A stretch of DNA of 64,000 bases. Origin: Hypomesus transpacificus (lineage: Eukaryota; Chordata; Actinopteri; Osmeriformes; Osmeridae). The DNA lies in contig NC_061081.1 of NCBI RefSeq assembly GCF_021917145.1, positions 1,966,562-2,030,561 on the forward strand, read 5' to 3'. This document shows, piece by piece, positions 40,990 to 54,523 of the stretch (positions are counted from its first letter, which is position 1; each line of letters begins with the position of its first letter). The position numbers were made by a program, and so were the translations under genes. The notes beneath the pieces were generated by a model that did no database searches, had not been told where the DNA came from, and worked only from the letters and a program-made list of their open reading frames with translations.

Positions 40990-41450
40990 ATGCTCAAGTT
41001 CAAGTCTTTTATTTGTTACTGTCAGGTACACAGAACAACTCAAGGATAGACTGGGCACTGAAATTCTTAAGACAAGACAACGCAAGCACCTTGCATAACA
41101 TAACATATAAGTACACGGAACATAATTTACATCTATGCTGAGCTTAAATAAGTGAAACTTCCTAAATATACAGATAGCAATAAATAATCGACCATGCTAA
41201 CCCTAATACTAAAACTTCTTAAATTACAGATAACAATAAATAGTACACTATACTAACCCTAAATGCACATAAAACCTATTTCAACCCTATAACCTATTCT
41301 AACCTAAGTGGAGTACAGTACAATAGTGCAAATTTGCAGATCAGTGACTATGTCAATGACCATACAGGAGCCTGGTGACGAGGTACAGTGAGGTACAGTA
41401 GTGCAATGTTACTGATAGAGCAACCAGTAGCTGAAAGTGACAGTGTATAA
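40990..41450 (-). repeat. Probable non-LTR retroelement 3' end, second family
   Basis: On the minus strand it ends in AATAAAAGACTTGAACTTGA. The + strand continues TTACTGTCAGGTACACAGAA and GGGCACTGAAATTCTTAAGA, phrases I recall from dispersed fish repeats with CTTGA-type tails. Inside, CTAACCCTAA-like phrases recur. No reverse transcriptase frame is present. Confidence 0.45.
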
Positions 41451-43440
41451 GATCAAAGAAAAGAGATGACTTCAACCTTAATCAACCTTTAACCTGAGCC
41501 TTCTCCTCACCTTCACGGAGACCCTCCTTCCTCACCTTCCTCACCTTCTTCCATGTTCTCACCCTGCTTCCTCCTACCCTCACCCTAACTTCCACCTTTT
41601 CCCTCACCCCCACAGGTTTCAACCTAACTTCTTTAGGTTTAACCTCATGCTAACCCTGGGTCGAACCCTGACCCTGAGCCTACACAAGTCTTTCAGGACC
41701 CTGTCTTTCCAGCACACTTCCTCAACAGTCCACCAACATCACTTGCCTATCACCACCAAATGTACAAGAATGTACTAGGATGTACTGGGGTCATTCAGAA
41801 GCTCGTGGACTTTCCAACAACACCCAGTACTGACAGATAAGACCAAGACCCCCCCCCCACACACACACACACACACAGAGACACACAGACACACACACCT
41901 CCTGAGCCTGGAAGAGTCGGAGCTGGGTGGAGGGTGTAGGGTTACTGCTGGTGTATTGTAGCCTACGTAAGGTGATCTGATGTCCGCTCCGTGTCCAGAG
42001 GAACGTGAGCCAGGCTCCCCTTTCACCCGCTCAGACGGGAGAGTTTGTGTGCGTGTGCGTGTCGGGGGGGTGGGCACCGACACATAGTGGAGGGGGAGGA
42101 GGTGAGGTGGGGGGGACACACAGGGTCATAGGACTTGTCCACAAGTGAAAGCGTGTGAATGTGAGAGAGAAACGATGAGAGAGAGAGACAGAGAGAGATA
42201 GAGACAGAGAGAGAGATAGCATGTGGTTTGTGTGGCTCTGTCTGGGAGAGAGCGAGAGAGAAAGAGATTTAAAGTGATAGAGAGTGGTTGTTAAACATGT
42301 ATTGCAGGTGAATGAAACTCGCTAGTACCCCCCCCCCCCTTCCTGCCGCTCCCCAGGATAATCACCCGTACCTCCCTCTAAACAGCGTCTCTGTTGTCTC
42401 TGGCCTCTTAAATATATAACATGCTCCACTGACAGGCCTATGAGCTGCAAGGGTTCACAGAGACAAGCAGCCTGAAATATTAAACACACTGGGGACCGGG
42501 GCAGGCTAGAGGGAAGACACGGCATTATTTGTCCTGAGACACTGGAAGTTGAACAGCAGGTTCAACAAAAACCGCAGGCCAGTGAAGTCTGGTCATCACC
42601 CAGGAAGTTGTGGAGGAATAGACTGGGACTTTGAAGGGTTCCCTTTTTCTTTGGAGAACGTAAAGGAGCTTGGTCTCGCTCTCACTCTCTCTCTCTGACT
42701 TCGTGTTTGCCTCATCTGTATCTCTCGTTCTGGATTATTTGTGCACTGAACAGAGGAGGAGTCCTGCAGCTCCTGTCAGAGCAGTTGTTCCCAATACCAC
42801 CCGGCTGAGGAGTGAGGCAGGACCCATTTAAGGACTCAGAGATGGACCACACTGTGAAGACAAAGACTTTGGCTCAACCCCAAAGAACATCAAGACATAT
42901 CCAGGGAACTGCCGGACACCTGTAGCTTTGGAGGACTAACACGAAGGTACAAGCTGTTCTAAGTCTTTTTCTTCTGTCTTTTCTGGGGGTAAAGTCAGGG
43001 TCGGCTCCAAGGGGGCATTGACGGGCAATAACCCCCCGACATAAAAGGAGATATATTTAAGTTTTTCTATTTCCATTGTATTTTTTCTTGATTATTCAAT
43101 CCCATTAACCATTATTGTTCAAGTCGCTTGTGTCCGTGTAGACCGAATTTCTACCATCACACACAGTAGACACCGAGCTGATATGTTCTAATGGTCGTCT
43201 CATCTTTTCACTTACATCGTCCTCGGCAGGAAATAGATATCTCTGTCTAGATATCTCTGTCTCTGCTTACCTAATCAACCAACCCGCTTTTGTTACCCAT
43301 GACACTCATAACGACACCACGTCATTTGTGGTCATATGCGTACATTCACCTACTTCCAAACCATTTCTGTCCTGAAGCCACTTGCCTGGTGCGATGGAAT
43401 ACATGAGTAAAGTGAATCGGTGAATGTTTTCACTCTGTAA

Positions 43441-44376
<936 letters not shown>

Positions 44377-44401
<25 letters not shown>

Positions 44402-44499
44402 CCTGCTGCTGGTGGTGCTATTAGCCTGCTGCTAGTGGTGCTGCTAGCCTGCTGCTGGTGGTGTTAGCCTGGTGGTGCTGCTAGCCTGCTGTCTGTTAG
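44377..44499. repeat. GCT/GGT minisatellite spanning the rnf224 stop codon
   Basis: Units of about 24 bp, like CCTGCTGCTGGTGGTGCTGC plus TAG, repeat four to five times. The first unit encodes the last residues of rnf224 and its TAG stop; the others lie in the 3' UTR. Confidence 0.8.
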
Positions 44500-44966
44500 C
44501 TGGGAGCTCTAAAGCCTCCTGTGTCTGTAACTTGACTGACACCTTCCAGAGTGCACAGCCATGGGGAGTATTGACATACCAGCTCCAGTAGAAGCTCAGT
44601 ACTGGTCAATAAGGACACTGGAACTTATTGATATATGCTTATGGTGACATGGTATGCGACTGTAGTAGGACACATCGGGAAGAGACACTGAAAAGGGATC
44701 ATAAACTAAAGCTACATGATTGAATTGATGTGTGAATTGTTTTGTCAACATGCAGATTAGTACCTATAAGGCAGGTAAGAGCTTGTCTATCAACGACAAT
44801 GAAAAAACACAGATGACACGATTGAAATCCGCTTTTTTATTTAAAAAACAAAACAATTAAACCAACATGGAAATAAAAAATAAAAATAAACACTGTTAAC
44901 CAGTCTTTCGACTGGGTATCCTTTCTTTCTCCATCTCCACTTCTCTTTCTTCTCCTCCTCCTGTGC
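44500..44966. other. Convergent 3' UTRs of rnf224 (+) and prpf4 (-)
   Basis: A minus-strand AATAAA (TTTATT at 44,836-44,841) ends prpf4 about 130 bp after its stop. The rnf224 end is not resolved. Nothing else is seen. Confidence 0.45.
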
Positions 44967-47900
44967 TCACTCTGACATCCAGAGTTTGAAGGTGCGGTCA
45001 TAGGAGCAGGTGGCTATGAGTTGTCCGTCAGGTGACATGTCCACGCCCATCACCTTGCCCTCATGCCCTGCTAGCGTCTTCAGTGGCGACCAGCCAGGGT
45101 GGGTCCACACTTTGGCTGTGTTGTCATAGGCTCCCGACACCAGGAAGTGACCGTCGGTCGCTGGATAACAGGGACGGCATGAGAGGGAAGACAGGGTGAG
45201 TATGGATAAGAGAGAGAACACAACCTGGTTCTTTCCAGAACCATCGTTCTTGAGAACCTTGCCACATCCTGACAATAAACAGCTCTTCAGTTTGTAAATA
45301 AAAAAGCCCACAATATGAAACTGACAATAAGTGTTTCTGTGGACAGACCCAACAGTAGCTCTAAAACGGTCGCATAGAGATAGTTGTTGCATCTGCCTCA
45401 GTTACTTTAGGAGGTTATAACCAGTTATAACAGCACATTTTGAAGCTGTTAAACCTTCTCAGTCCTCCTACTGCCCCAATGCACCACATCCCCAACAAGC
45501 AACCAAGAACCCAGAGAGAGAAACACTGGGAGGAGAGAGAAAGAGAGGGATCATCTCAAACTAGATCGAGAAGCTAGCAGAGGAGAGAGGACTCACGCTG
45601 GAAGCAGACCGAGGACACCAGGTTCTGGTGGGCAGGGATGGTGTAGATGCACCTCCTCCTCCGCAGGTCCCACACTTTGACCGTGTTGTCTCCACTGCCC
45701 GTCGCCACATTGAACCTGAAAACAAGAGAAGAAACAGCCTCAGCCATCACACGTGTACCCGGGTCGCTGCGCCTCCAAACGAAACCTGATCATTGAGCGT
45801 CAACGAGCGCCCGTGTGACATTTCCAGCGTATTCCGTCATGGCGTACCCGTTGGGGGAGAAGTTAATGCTGTAGATCTCTTTGAGGTGACCCTCCAGGAA
45901 CATGACACAGCGACCTGTCCTCAAGTCCCAGATCCTCCCAAAAGAATCCAGACCCCTAAGAGAAAGAAGAAGCCAGAAAAGCGAGATGAGGGAGTGTATT
46001 CGACTGCAAACTGAGCCGTGCGTATGCGACCAGTCCCCAACGCGGCGCACGGCCAGGGGAGGCGGGCGCGGCCCGGTCTTACCCCGTCCCGGCCAGGGAG
46101 CCGTCGGGGTGGAAGTGCAGGTCGTGGACTCCTTTGCTGTGGCCCTCCTGGTGCAAGATCTCCTCCTGAGCCTCCAGGTCCCACAGACGCCACGAGTCGT
46201 CATAGCTTCAGGGAGGAGAGGACAGAAGAAGGGGGGGGCATTAGGACTTCGGCGTGGTTCTTTGGGAGGATCATAAGGGTGCAGCGGGTGGCGTCTGCGT
46301 TTCGCCCACCAGGTGGTCCCGAGGAAGCGTCCGGAAGGATGCCAGGTTACTCTCGCCACCCGCGCCGAGTGGCCCTCGATGTCAGCCACAGGCTCGTCGC
46401 TGCCCGGGAGTGGAGAAAAGAGGTTACTATGGTTACGGGGGACACAAAACAAGCCATCTGCTCGCCTCTATCCCAAGTACACAACACTCATTTCTCACAC
46501 ACACACTTTCTCTCACCTAGGCCTGAGTGATAAGGGAGAGAATGAGAACTTCCATACATAGTAAGACAGAGAAAGATATAGAATGATTAAGTGGATAATA
46601 GTGGAAGGGTCCAGGCTGGTATTGAGAACTTGCCACGTCCTGAGCTCAGACGTTCAGAATCAAAACAGCTCTCCAGTTTGTCAATAAAAAGCCAACATGA
46701 AGTCAATAACTGTTTCTGTGGACAGACCCAACAGTAGCTCTAAAACGGTCGCATAGAGATAGTTGTTGCATCCGCCTCAATTTCTTTAGGAGGTTATAAC
46801 CAGTTATAACAGCACATTTTGAAGCTGTTGAACCTTCTCAGTCCTCCTACGGCCCCAATGCACCATATCCCCAACAAGCAACCAAGAACCCGGAGAGAGA
46901 ACCTCAAAGTGGAGAGAGGGAGTGGTACCTGTCCAGGCTCCACAGCTTGACAGAGCCGTCGACAGCACAAGACACCATGTTGACGTCAGAGTCCTCCAGG
47001 GACAGGGTGGCCTGGGGGTGGAAGCTGATGGCCCCAACGTTAGTGCTGTGGCCTGGGAGAGACGGCGCCACCACACACAGGAACACAACAGGAGGAGTTG
47101 AAACAGACGCTACCATCACAACCGACAATCTCAGATCTCAAAAAGGTAATCTAATCAATACGAACGCGAATATCTCCTAACTCACTCGCCAGCCAGGGAA
47201 AGGGCGTCGGGGGAGGTATATGGAAGGTTGGAACTGTTCTGTAACTTGGTTCTTACCTCTGAGTGTTCTCACCAAGGTGCAGTCTGGGATGGACCACAGC
47301 TTACACAGGCCACTCCTGAGGAAGGACACGGGAGAGACAGGCTTGGGGTCAGGACACAACAGGGAGATGTTTATTGAAGTCAACGTATGTCAAGTTCTCG
47401 GATCAGTATTCCGTATGCACAAGCGGTTCCATTACGGCTCACCAGGATGCCGTCACCAGCATCTTAGAGTTGGGGCTGAACTGGCAGAAAGATATAGGTC
47501 TGTCATCACCAATCTGGCTGCAGAAATTATTCAGGTTCTGAGCAGAGAGAAGGATGAGAGGGAGACAATCAGAAACAGAGGAAAACAGGATTAGATTGAA
47601 GAGGAGAAATCCTCTTCATGTTCTCTCAACCTGACTTGAATACATGGTGTTGGATGGAGAACCTACTCTCAGGTTCTTGTGCAGTTCCTGTTGCTTGACT
47701 GTTCGTGTGGATTCAGGGATCTCCTTGTGAGCTCGGGCAGCCTCTAACCTCTTCATAGCCCTGTACACACAAACCTGAGTAATCCACAAAGCTGCTGGTT
47801 TTCAACAATCAACAGAACCAGCAATCGTGTCAGCAGCACTGCAGCCACCAATTGGACAATCCAACAGTCAATCGCAATGTAGCTACCTAGGCAGAGAGTA

Positions 47901-48752
47901 TTTGGCCAACCAGAGCCTGGCTTCCTTCAGAGTGTTCGGCCCCTCGTGGTACCACGTTTCCTGACGCTGAGAATAAAAAACAAAATGGTGAGTCGGTGGT
48001 CAACCTTATTGATAATACCTGTATGCATACGGATGAAAACAGGAGGCCCCAAGACTGCAACAATAATATCAACAGTTGGATAGAGGAGACTGGACCCTAC
48101 CTCTTCTTGAGAGCGTTTGGATTTGTCATCGTCTTTCTTTGATTTCTTCAGTGCATCTGGCCCGACTACTGAAAGAATATTCCTCAACCTGAAGATGAGA
48201 CAGAGAGGAGTGGGTCATCAAGCAGCTGATATATGCTGACGTTAGGGTCTAAGACTGAGGAGAAGTCCGTGACATTTACCTCTCTCTCCTCTCTGCCGGT
48301 CCTTCTCCAAAGATTATGATGGGCTCACCGAGAGCCCGCAGACAGGCTTTGACCTCGGCATCGTCCGTTGACACGGTGATCTGTCTGGCTCTCCTCCTGC
48401 GTTCAAACTCTGCTAGCACCTCCGACTGTCGCTCACTGACACGCTCCTCCAAGTCCATAGACTCACCTGTGAAAGATACAAGAAGGTGAAAGACACAATA
48501 AATAAAAGTCAGACATCACAACTGCATTAGAATGTTAAAACATGAAAAATGAATCAGGTAGACTATGAACACTATTAGAATGTTACGCTTACCGCTTGAG
48601 ATATTGATGTTGCCAGCTGCGATGCCAGCCTTGACGCCATCTTTCAGTTTCCCCGTGGTTTCCCTGCTTAACCGCTCTCTCTCCTTCTCCTCGAGACTGC
48701 CATAGAAGATCCGCGACTTCTTTACCAATGGGCCTTCGTCTTCGTCCGACAT
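44967..48752 (-). CDS. prpf4: U4/U6 small nuclear ribonucleoprotein Prp4
   Basis: Thirteen coding exons: 48752-48593, 48466-48280, 48188-48101, 47966-47887, 47760-47667, 47537-47443, 47315-47257, 47052-46929, 46399-46310, 46205-46083, 45955-45848, 45715-45597 and 45160-44967. Phases agree and give 506 residues (human about 522). The N-terminal part ([58 protein letters not shown]) is the splicing-factor motif that contacts the U4/U6 partners. The rest forms seven WD40 repeats, e.g. [36 protein letters not shown] and FKLWMSE. It acts in the U4/U6.U5 tri-snRNP. The start MSDEDEGPL is chosen because the upstream ATG at 49,136 reads out of frame. Two introns contain matching RNA-like blocks. Confidence 0.95.
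45335..45468 (-). ncRNA. Candidate H/ACA small nucleolar RNA, copy A, in the last prpf4 intron
   Basis: Read on the minus strand (prpf4 sense), 134 nt fold by eye as two hairpins. The 5' hairpin has lower stem GGAGG/CCUCC and upper stem AACAGC/GCUGUU. A hinge box AAAGUA (ANANNA, at 45,408-45,403) follows one base later. The 3' hairpin has lower stem GGCAGA/UCUGUC, a pocket, and upper stem UAUCUCUA/UAGAGCUA with one mismatch. The end is ACA followed by exactly three bases (GAA), and the upper stem to ACA spacing is 15 nt, within the family's 14-16. The 5' hairpin spacing (17-20 nt) is less ideal. No UGAG loop box is seen, so a nucleolar rather than Cajal-body RNA is more likely. Target and family name are unknown. 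Confidence 0.6.
46714..46847 (-). ncRNA. Candidate H/ACA small nucleolar RNA, copy B, in another prpf4 intron
   Basis: This is a second copy in the intron between the exons ending 46,929 and starting 46,399. It differs from copy A at four of 134 positions. One changes a free base of the hinge box (AAAGAA), one lies in the linker, one in a pocket strand, and one turns an A-U stem pair into G-U (GGCGGA/UCUGUC). No stem or box is lost. Identity falls off sharply just past the ACA end, but continues about 45 bp beyond the predicted 5' end. Confidence 0.6.
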
Positions 48753-49600
48753 CCTGATCCCGTGCACCTGGCTATCTTCGTTCCCAACCAATCTTGACCT
48801 GACGTGGAATTACAAATTCAGAATATCTTAAACCCGCCAACAAGTACTAGCTGGTCGGAAAATGGAAATATGGGTATGCTTATAGCTAGCTACTAGCTAG
48901 TTAGGCTAACTTGAGAGCACGTTGGCAATATCGTCTACAACATACAGCTAAAACCTCAAGTCAAGTTGTGCAAAAAGTTGCAACGCATACATAAACACAG
49001 TCTTTATCCTATATTTTTCGTTAAGGACGGGATTCCGTAAGAAAAAACAAATGTGTATGGCTAATATTAGTACATAACCTACCCGCGTTGGCTTTGCGTC
49101 GAAACGAGATGAAGCCAGTCCAGTAAGGTCTCTCATTTCCGGTTGATTTCATGCGTTTATTTCAAAATAAAGGCTACGTGACAAAACCGAATTTGTACGT
49201 GAAAAATAAACTTTGTTTTGCAAAGAAGATGATAAATACACAAGATACAGTTGCATTTGCAAGATTATCCGGCTTTTCTTGTGTTCCACAGAACGATAAA
49301 AAAACACGTGCATTTTTGGAGCACAATGGACACAATTGTCCTATGCGGCACAAACAATCAGATAATTATGCTCAAAATGAAAAATAATGTTTTTAATGTA
49401 AAAAATAATAATTATATATTTATGTATATATATGTTTTGTTTTTTTCCCAAACATTTTTACAGCGACTTCCAGTGGCATGGAGTGAAACAGCTTTTTCTC
49501 AAATGAAACTACTTTTCCCAGTAGCTCTTGGTGTATAACCTCTGACCTGTCGTAGACCGGAGAAGTGTGTTCAATTTTTCTTGATAAACAACGTCTAGTA
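48753..49600. promoter_or_regulatory. Shared head-to-head promoter of prpf4 (-) and cdc26 (+)
   Basis: prpf4 has an acceptor at about 48,799 and a non-coding first exon with donor at 49,082 (CGCGG|GTAGGT). An ETS-type site (TTCCGG on +, about 49,137-49,142) lies at its upstream edge. A cdc26 non-coding exon probably ends at a CTA|GTAAGT donor near 49,598. About 400 bp of AT-rich sequence separates the two. The prpf4 first exon contains an ATG (49,136) opening a 26-codon upstream ORF that stops about 20 nt before the main start. The same gene pair is head to head in human. Confidence 0.55.
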
Positions 49601-50087
49601 AGTTATTTAAGTCACTTGTATATTTAGTTTTACAAGTTATCTTGTGTAATGTTTAGCTAGTTTATGAATAACTTGGGTACATACATGTCATTATATTTCC
49701 AATGTTTCTTTATTGACTATGTATTGTTGTTCAAGTTAACTAGCTAGCCTGAAGGCTAGCCTAACTAGCTAACCGAGGCGCTTAGCTAAGCGACGTTTAC
49801 TAACCAGTGTGATTAGCCTACCATTTAGCTAGTTAGCTGACGTGTGTGTTAGTGTAGATGTCAAACATGATTAAACACTGTGTTCGTTTATTGTTAATTA
49901 AGGATCATGTCAAGACCGTAAGACCGTTAACTGACTACTCTACATGACTCACACTTGCCTCTGTTTTCCTGCCCTGACTTATACATTGCATTGGTCGACT
50001 TAGCGGATACTAGGTAGCCTAGTAGGTGGGAGGAGAAAAACTGATGCAGTAGATTCCTGGCCGATAGTCATATAGAGAAGATAGAAG

Positions 50088-50601
50088 ATGCTTCGCAGGA
50101 AGCCCACTCGCCTGGAGCTGAAGCTGGATGACACGGAGGAGTTTGAGAGTGTAAAGAAAGAGCTGGAGGTAGCCGAAGTAGTTGGCAAGCTACACGTCCT
50201 TACTTATGTTATTGAACCAATGTCTGGGTGCATAGATGTATTCTGTACCGCCACATCTATCAACTCAATGATAAATTACACACTCACGCCTGACTATTTT
50301 TGTACATATGCCGTAATAGATGACATGCAAAATGACATATATTGGAGTCTAATGCTACACGTGTCCAAATGAGTACATGTCTCATGTTTTCTATGTGCTG
50401 ATTTTATCTGTCTCCCAGAGCCGAAAAAAACAAAAAGACGAAGTAGATGTTGTCGGTGTTGCTACGTCCAGCGAGATGGCAGGAGCAACGGGCGGAGGGG
50501 ACATAAAGTCAAGGGAGCAGATGATTCATGAACGCATCGGCTATAAACCCCACCCAAAACCCAACACCTTGCCGTCTCTGTTTGGTAACCTGCAGTTTTA
50601 G
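50088..50601 (+). CDS. cdc26: Anaphase-promoting complex subunit CDC26
   Basis: Exons 50088-50168 and 50419-50601 give 87 residues (human 85). [20 protein letters not shown] is nearly identical to the human N-terminus; this segment threads into the TPR groove of APC6/CDC16 and stabilises it. [12 protein letters not shown] and [18 protein letters not shown] follow. The intron joins GAG|gtagcc to cccag|AGCCGA in phase 0. The protein is a small structural part of the APC/C ubiquitin ligase in the nucleus and has no enzyme activity of its own. Confidence 0.95.
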
Positions 50602-53230
50602 AATCCATCCATTCAGGGATCTAAAGGGATAAAACCAGGAGAAAAAAACTAATGTTTGCCAGAATTGGTGTGAGTGACACATCATGGCATGGATACTCCT
50701 GGAGAGTTCTGTTCTGACACTCTAGTCCCTTATTGAATTAGGGTCTTGTTTTAACGCCAGATAACTCATTTGTGAATCATCAGCAATGCGAGGATTAGGC
50801 TACCTTTCTGTGGCCAGAACACACACACACCATGTGAACAAGTTGTCTGTGTGAAATGCTTTGCTGTGTGGTGAAATTATTTTCGTACTGAATGGTATTT
50901 TGTACAATACACTTTTGTTTGATGGATAAGAGAAAACAATTTTGTCTGGATCCTTCCTCAGAAATAAGATCTGTTAGGACTACATCTCTACTAAAAGGAC
51001 TACATCTTTCCTATAATAACTAGTCAGTTACATGCAAGAAAGGGAAGTTACATACATTGTCATGAAATACAGATCACATAATGGACAGGAGATAAACACA
51101 CAAACTCCACCTTTTCTTGAATGCTACAATTTATTACCATTATCCATATTTTCTAGACGATTACAACAGTAAATAATGAGTTACTTTGATCCAGAAATGC
51201 GTTTTGGACTGCACAAACAACCCAAGTAATGGCTGCACTATAGTGGCTGTGACATTCTACCTGCTGTTTGGCCACTCTGCTTCAATTGTATAGCAGACCA
51301 GAGCGGTTCTTTACAAGCCTGGTAAGACCAGAATTGCTGCCACCATGTTTTGTTTCACATTGTCAAAACAAGACCAGAATGGTGCAACAGGTGGTAAAAA
51401 ACATTATCCCATAACTCCCCAAAACAGCACTACTCAATGTCATTCAGGCAACAGATATAAACATTTCAAAAATTAAAAATATAAATGTAAACTAAACAAA
51501 AAAGTACTAAAAGCAACATCATTTTATTAGGTTCTTCATATTGACGCCCAAAGATATCAAGTGTGTGTTGTAGTTTGAGGCCTAATGCAGGGATAGGTCA
51601 CAAGGAGGACACTATTTCAAACTTGTCCAGCTTCCTACTTTCCCATAGTCCGTTACTCGTTTTTAGGATGTAAGCACCAATAGGGAAGCAGCATCCGAGA
51701 TGACAGGATATCAAAGTAAAGTCCTGCGGAGCTCAAGCTGTAGTTAACCCTTTTTAAGTCAAGATTTTCAGACACCTACTCCGTTTAGACCATTTCCAGT
51801 CCATATAAATTAGTAAAAAAAAAAACAAATAAAAAGAATATGATTAAAGACTTTGCCAGTAACAATTTAACATAAAAATCTCAACAAAAAAAAAGGCCTG
51901 AACTGCAATTGTACATTGAACAATCAAACGATTGTTGATGCAAGAGACACTAAATCACCTATAAATTTGAAATAACATTGAACCTTTCTAGAATTACAGT
52001 AATTGTCTTGTTCTTTTTCATAAATACCTTCCAGAGGTAGAGGGGGGGTGGGTCTAAACTGTGCTGGGTCGAGTTGAAAGCCATTAGAAATAATTGAAGG
52101 GGTTTTCAGGAGCTATCCATGATTAGACACTGCATGGCAGAGAGAATCAGGAGGAGGGGTCCACATTCTAATTTCAGGTCCACACATCAACAGAATGCCA
52201 CACAGGATTGGCACTTCCCAAACCCACCCACTGAGCCCTGACCCCGATGTACTCGAGGTGATCCGAGTTTGGGATTGGACAGCTAAGCAATATCTTGGCT
52301 GGATTCCAACCGTTCAATCTAAGGAGGGTCTTTATATAACCAAAATATTTACACCTTTCAAAACTCCCATTAGAATTCAGGCACATTGGAGACAGGGTTT
52401 ACAGCTCAGTGTGGGAGCGGCCTTAACATGGATCATCATAGCTTGTCCATTAGAAAAACATATCTTAAGTCACGCTGGCACTTTTGTCAGTAGACCTCCT
52501 ACTTCGTTGCCATGTCTACAGTTGGCCTGTGTGTTACATGTTCCCTCATTTAAGGCAAAGGGTTTAGTAAGGCTCAGGTCGTACAGCCAGGGCTGCTGCA
52601 CCTTCCCCTACCCACAATCCACCAGTATGAGAAATCAGCAGATTGTCATATGGAAGGCAGGAGTTTGTGACGACTCACTGCCTGAAAAGATGATCGCCCA
52701 GGAAAGGGAACAAGGATGCAGTTTGTGTGTGTGAGCATATTACCCTACGGGCCAAACCTGTAAGGCTGAATGACATGTTGACGGGCGATTACTGGTCAAT
52801 AACAAAAGAGCCTGGACTGTGCATGAATGGAAGCTAGTTGAGGAGGAAGATGTAGAGACTGAGACTGGGGAGGGAAGATCAATAACATTGCATCACGGTG
52901 CAATGGCTGTTCCCTAATTCAAGGAGTCTTTGCTCTGTTCACAAAGCGGTTCGTGAATCACAGTGAAAGGACAAAGACCATTTGCCACACATTTTGTCAC
53001 GTCGAATAGTGTCAAAACATGTGGCCTCTCCATGACAAAGTGGGCTGTCCAAAAGTACAAGATCCAACAATACTATACACATTAGGTTGGGGTGCCATGA
53101 TGACAATGGGGATTGAGTGTGAGAAGAATGTCTGTGTGTATTCGTGTGCATGTTGCGTAAGGGCGTGTGTGTGAGGGGAAGGGGGTCGACCGAGACAGAC
53201 AGGGGCAAACGGTAGTGTGCGTGTAGTGTG
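50602..53230. other. Convergent 3' UTRs of cdc26 (+) and slc31a1 (-)
   Basis: A minus-strand AATAAA (TTTATT at 51,130-51,135) implies a slc31a1 3' UTR of about 2.1 kb. No clear + strand signal is seen for cdc26. A 179-codon + frame at 52,195-52,734 lies antisense in this UTR and has no recognisable product. Confidence 0.45.

Positions 53231-54523
<1,293 letters not shown>

Noticed and set aside
49083-49136. Use of the ATG at 49,136 as the prpf4 start
   Set aside because: With the visible donor and acceptor it is out of frame with the rest of the protein and stops after 26 codons.
52195-52734. 179-codon + strand frame near slc31a1
   Set aside because: It lies antisense within the probable slc31a1 3' UTR and resembles nothing known.
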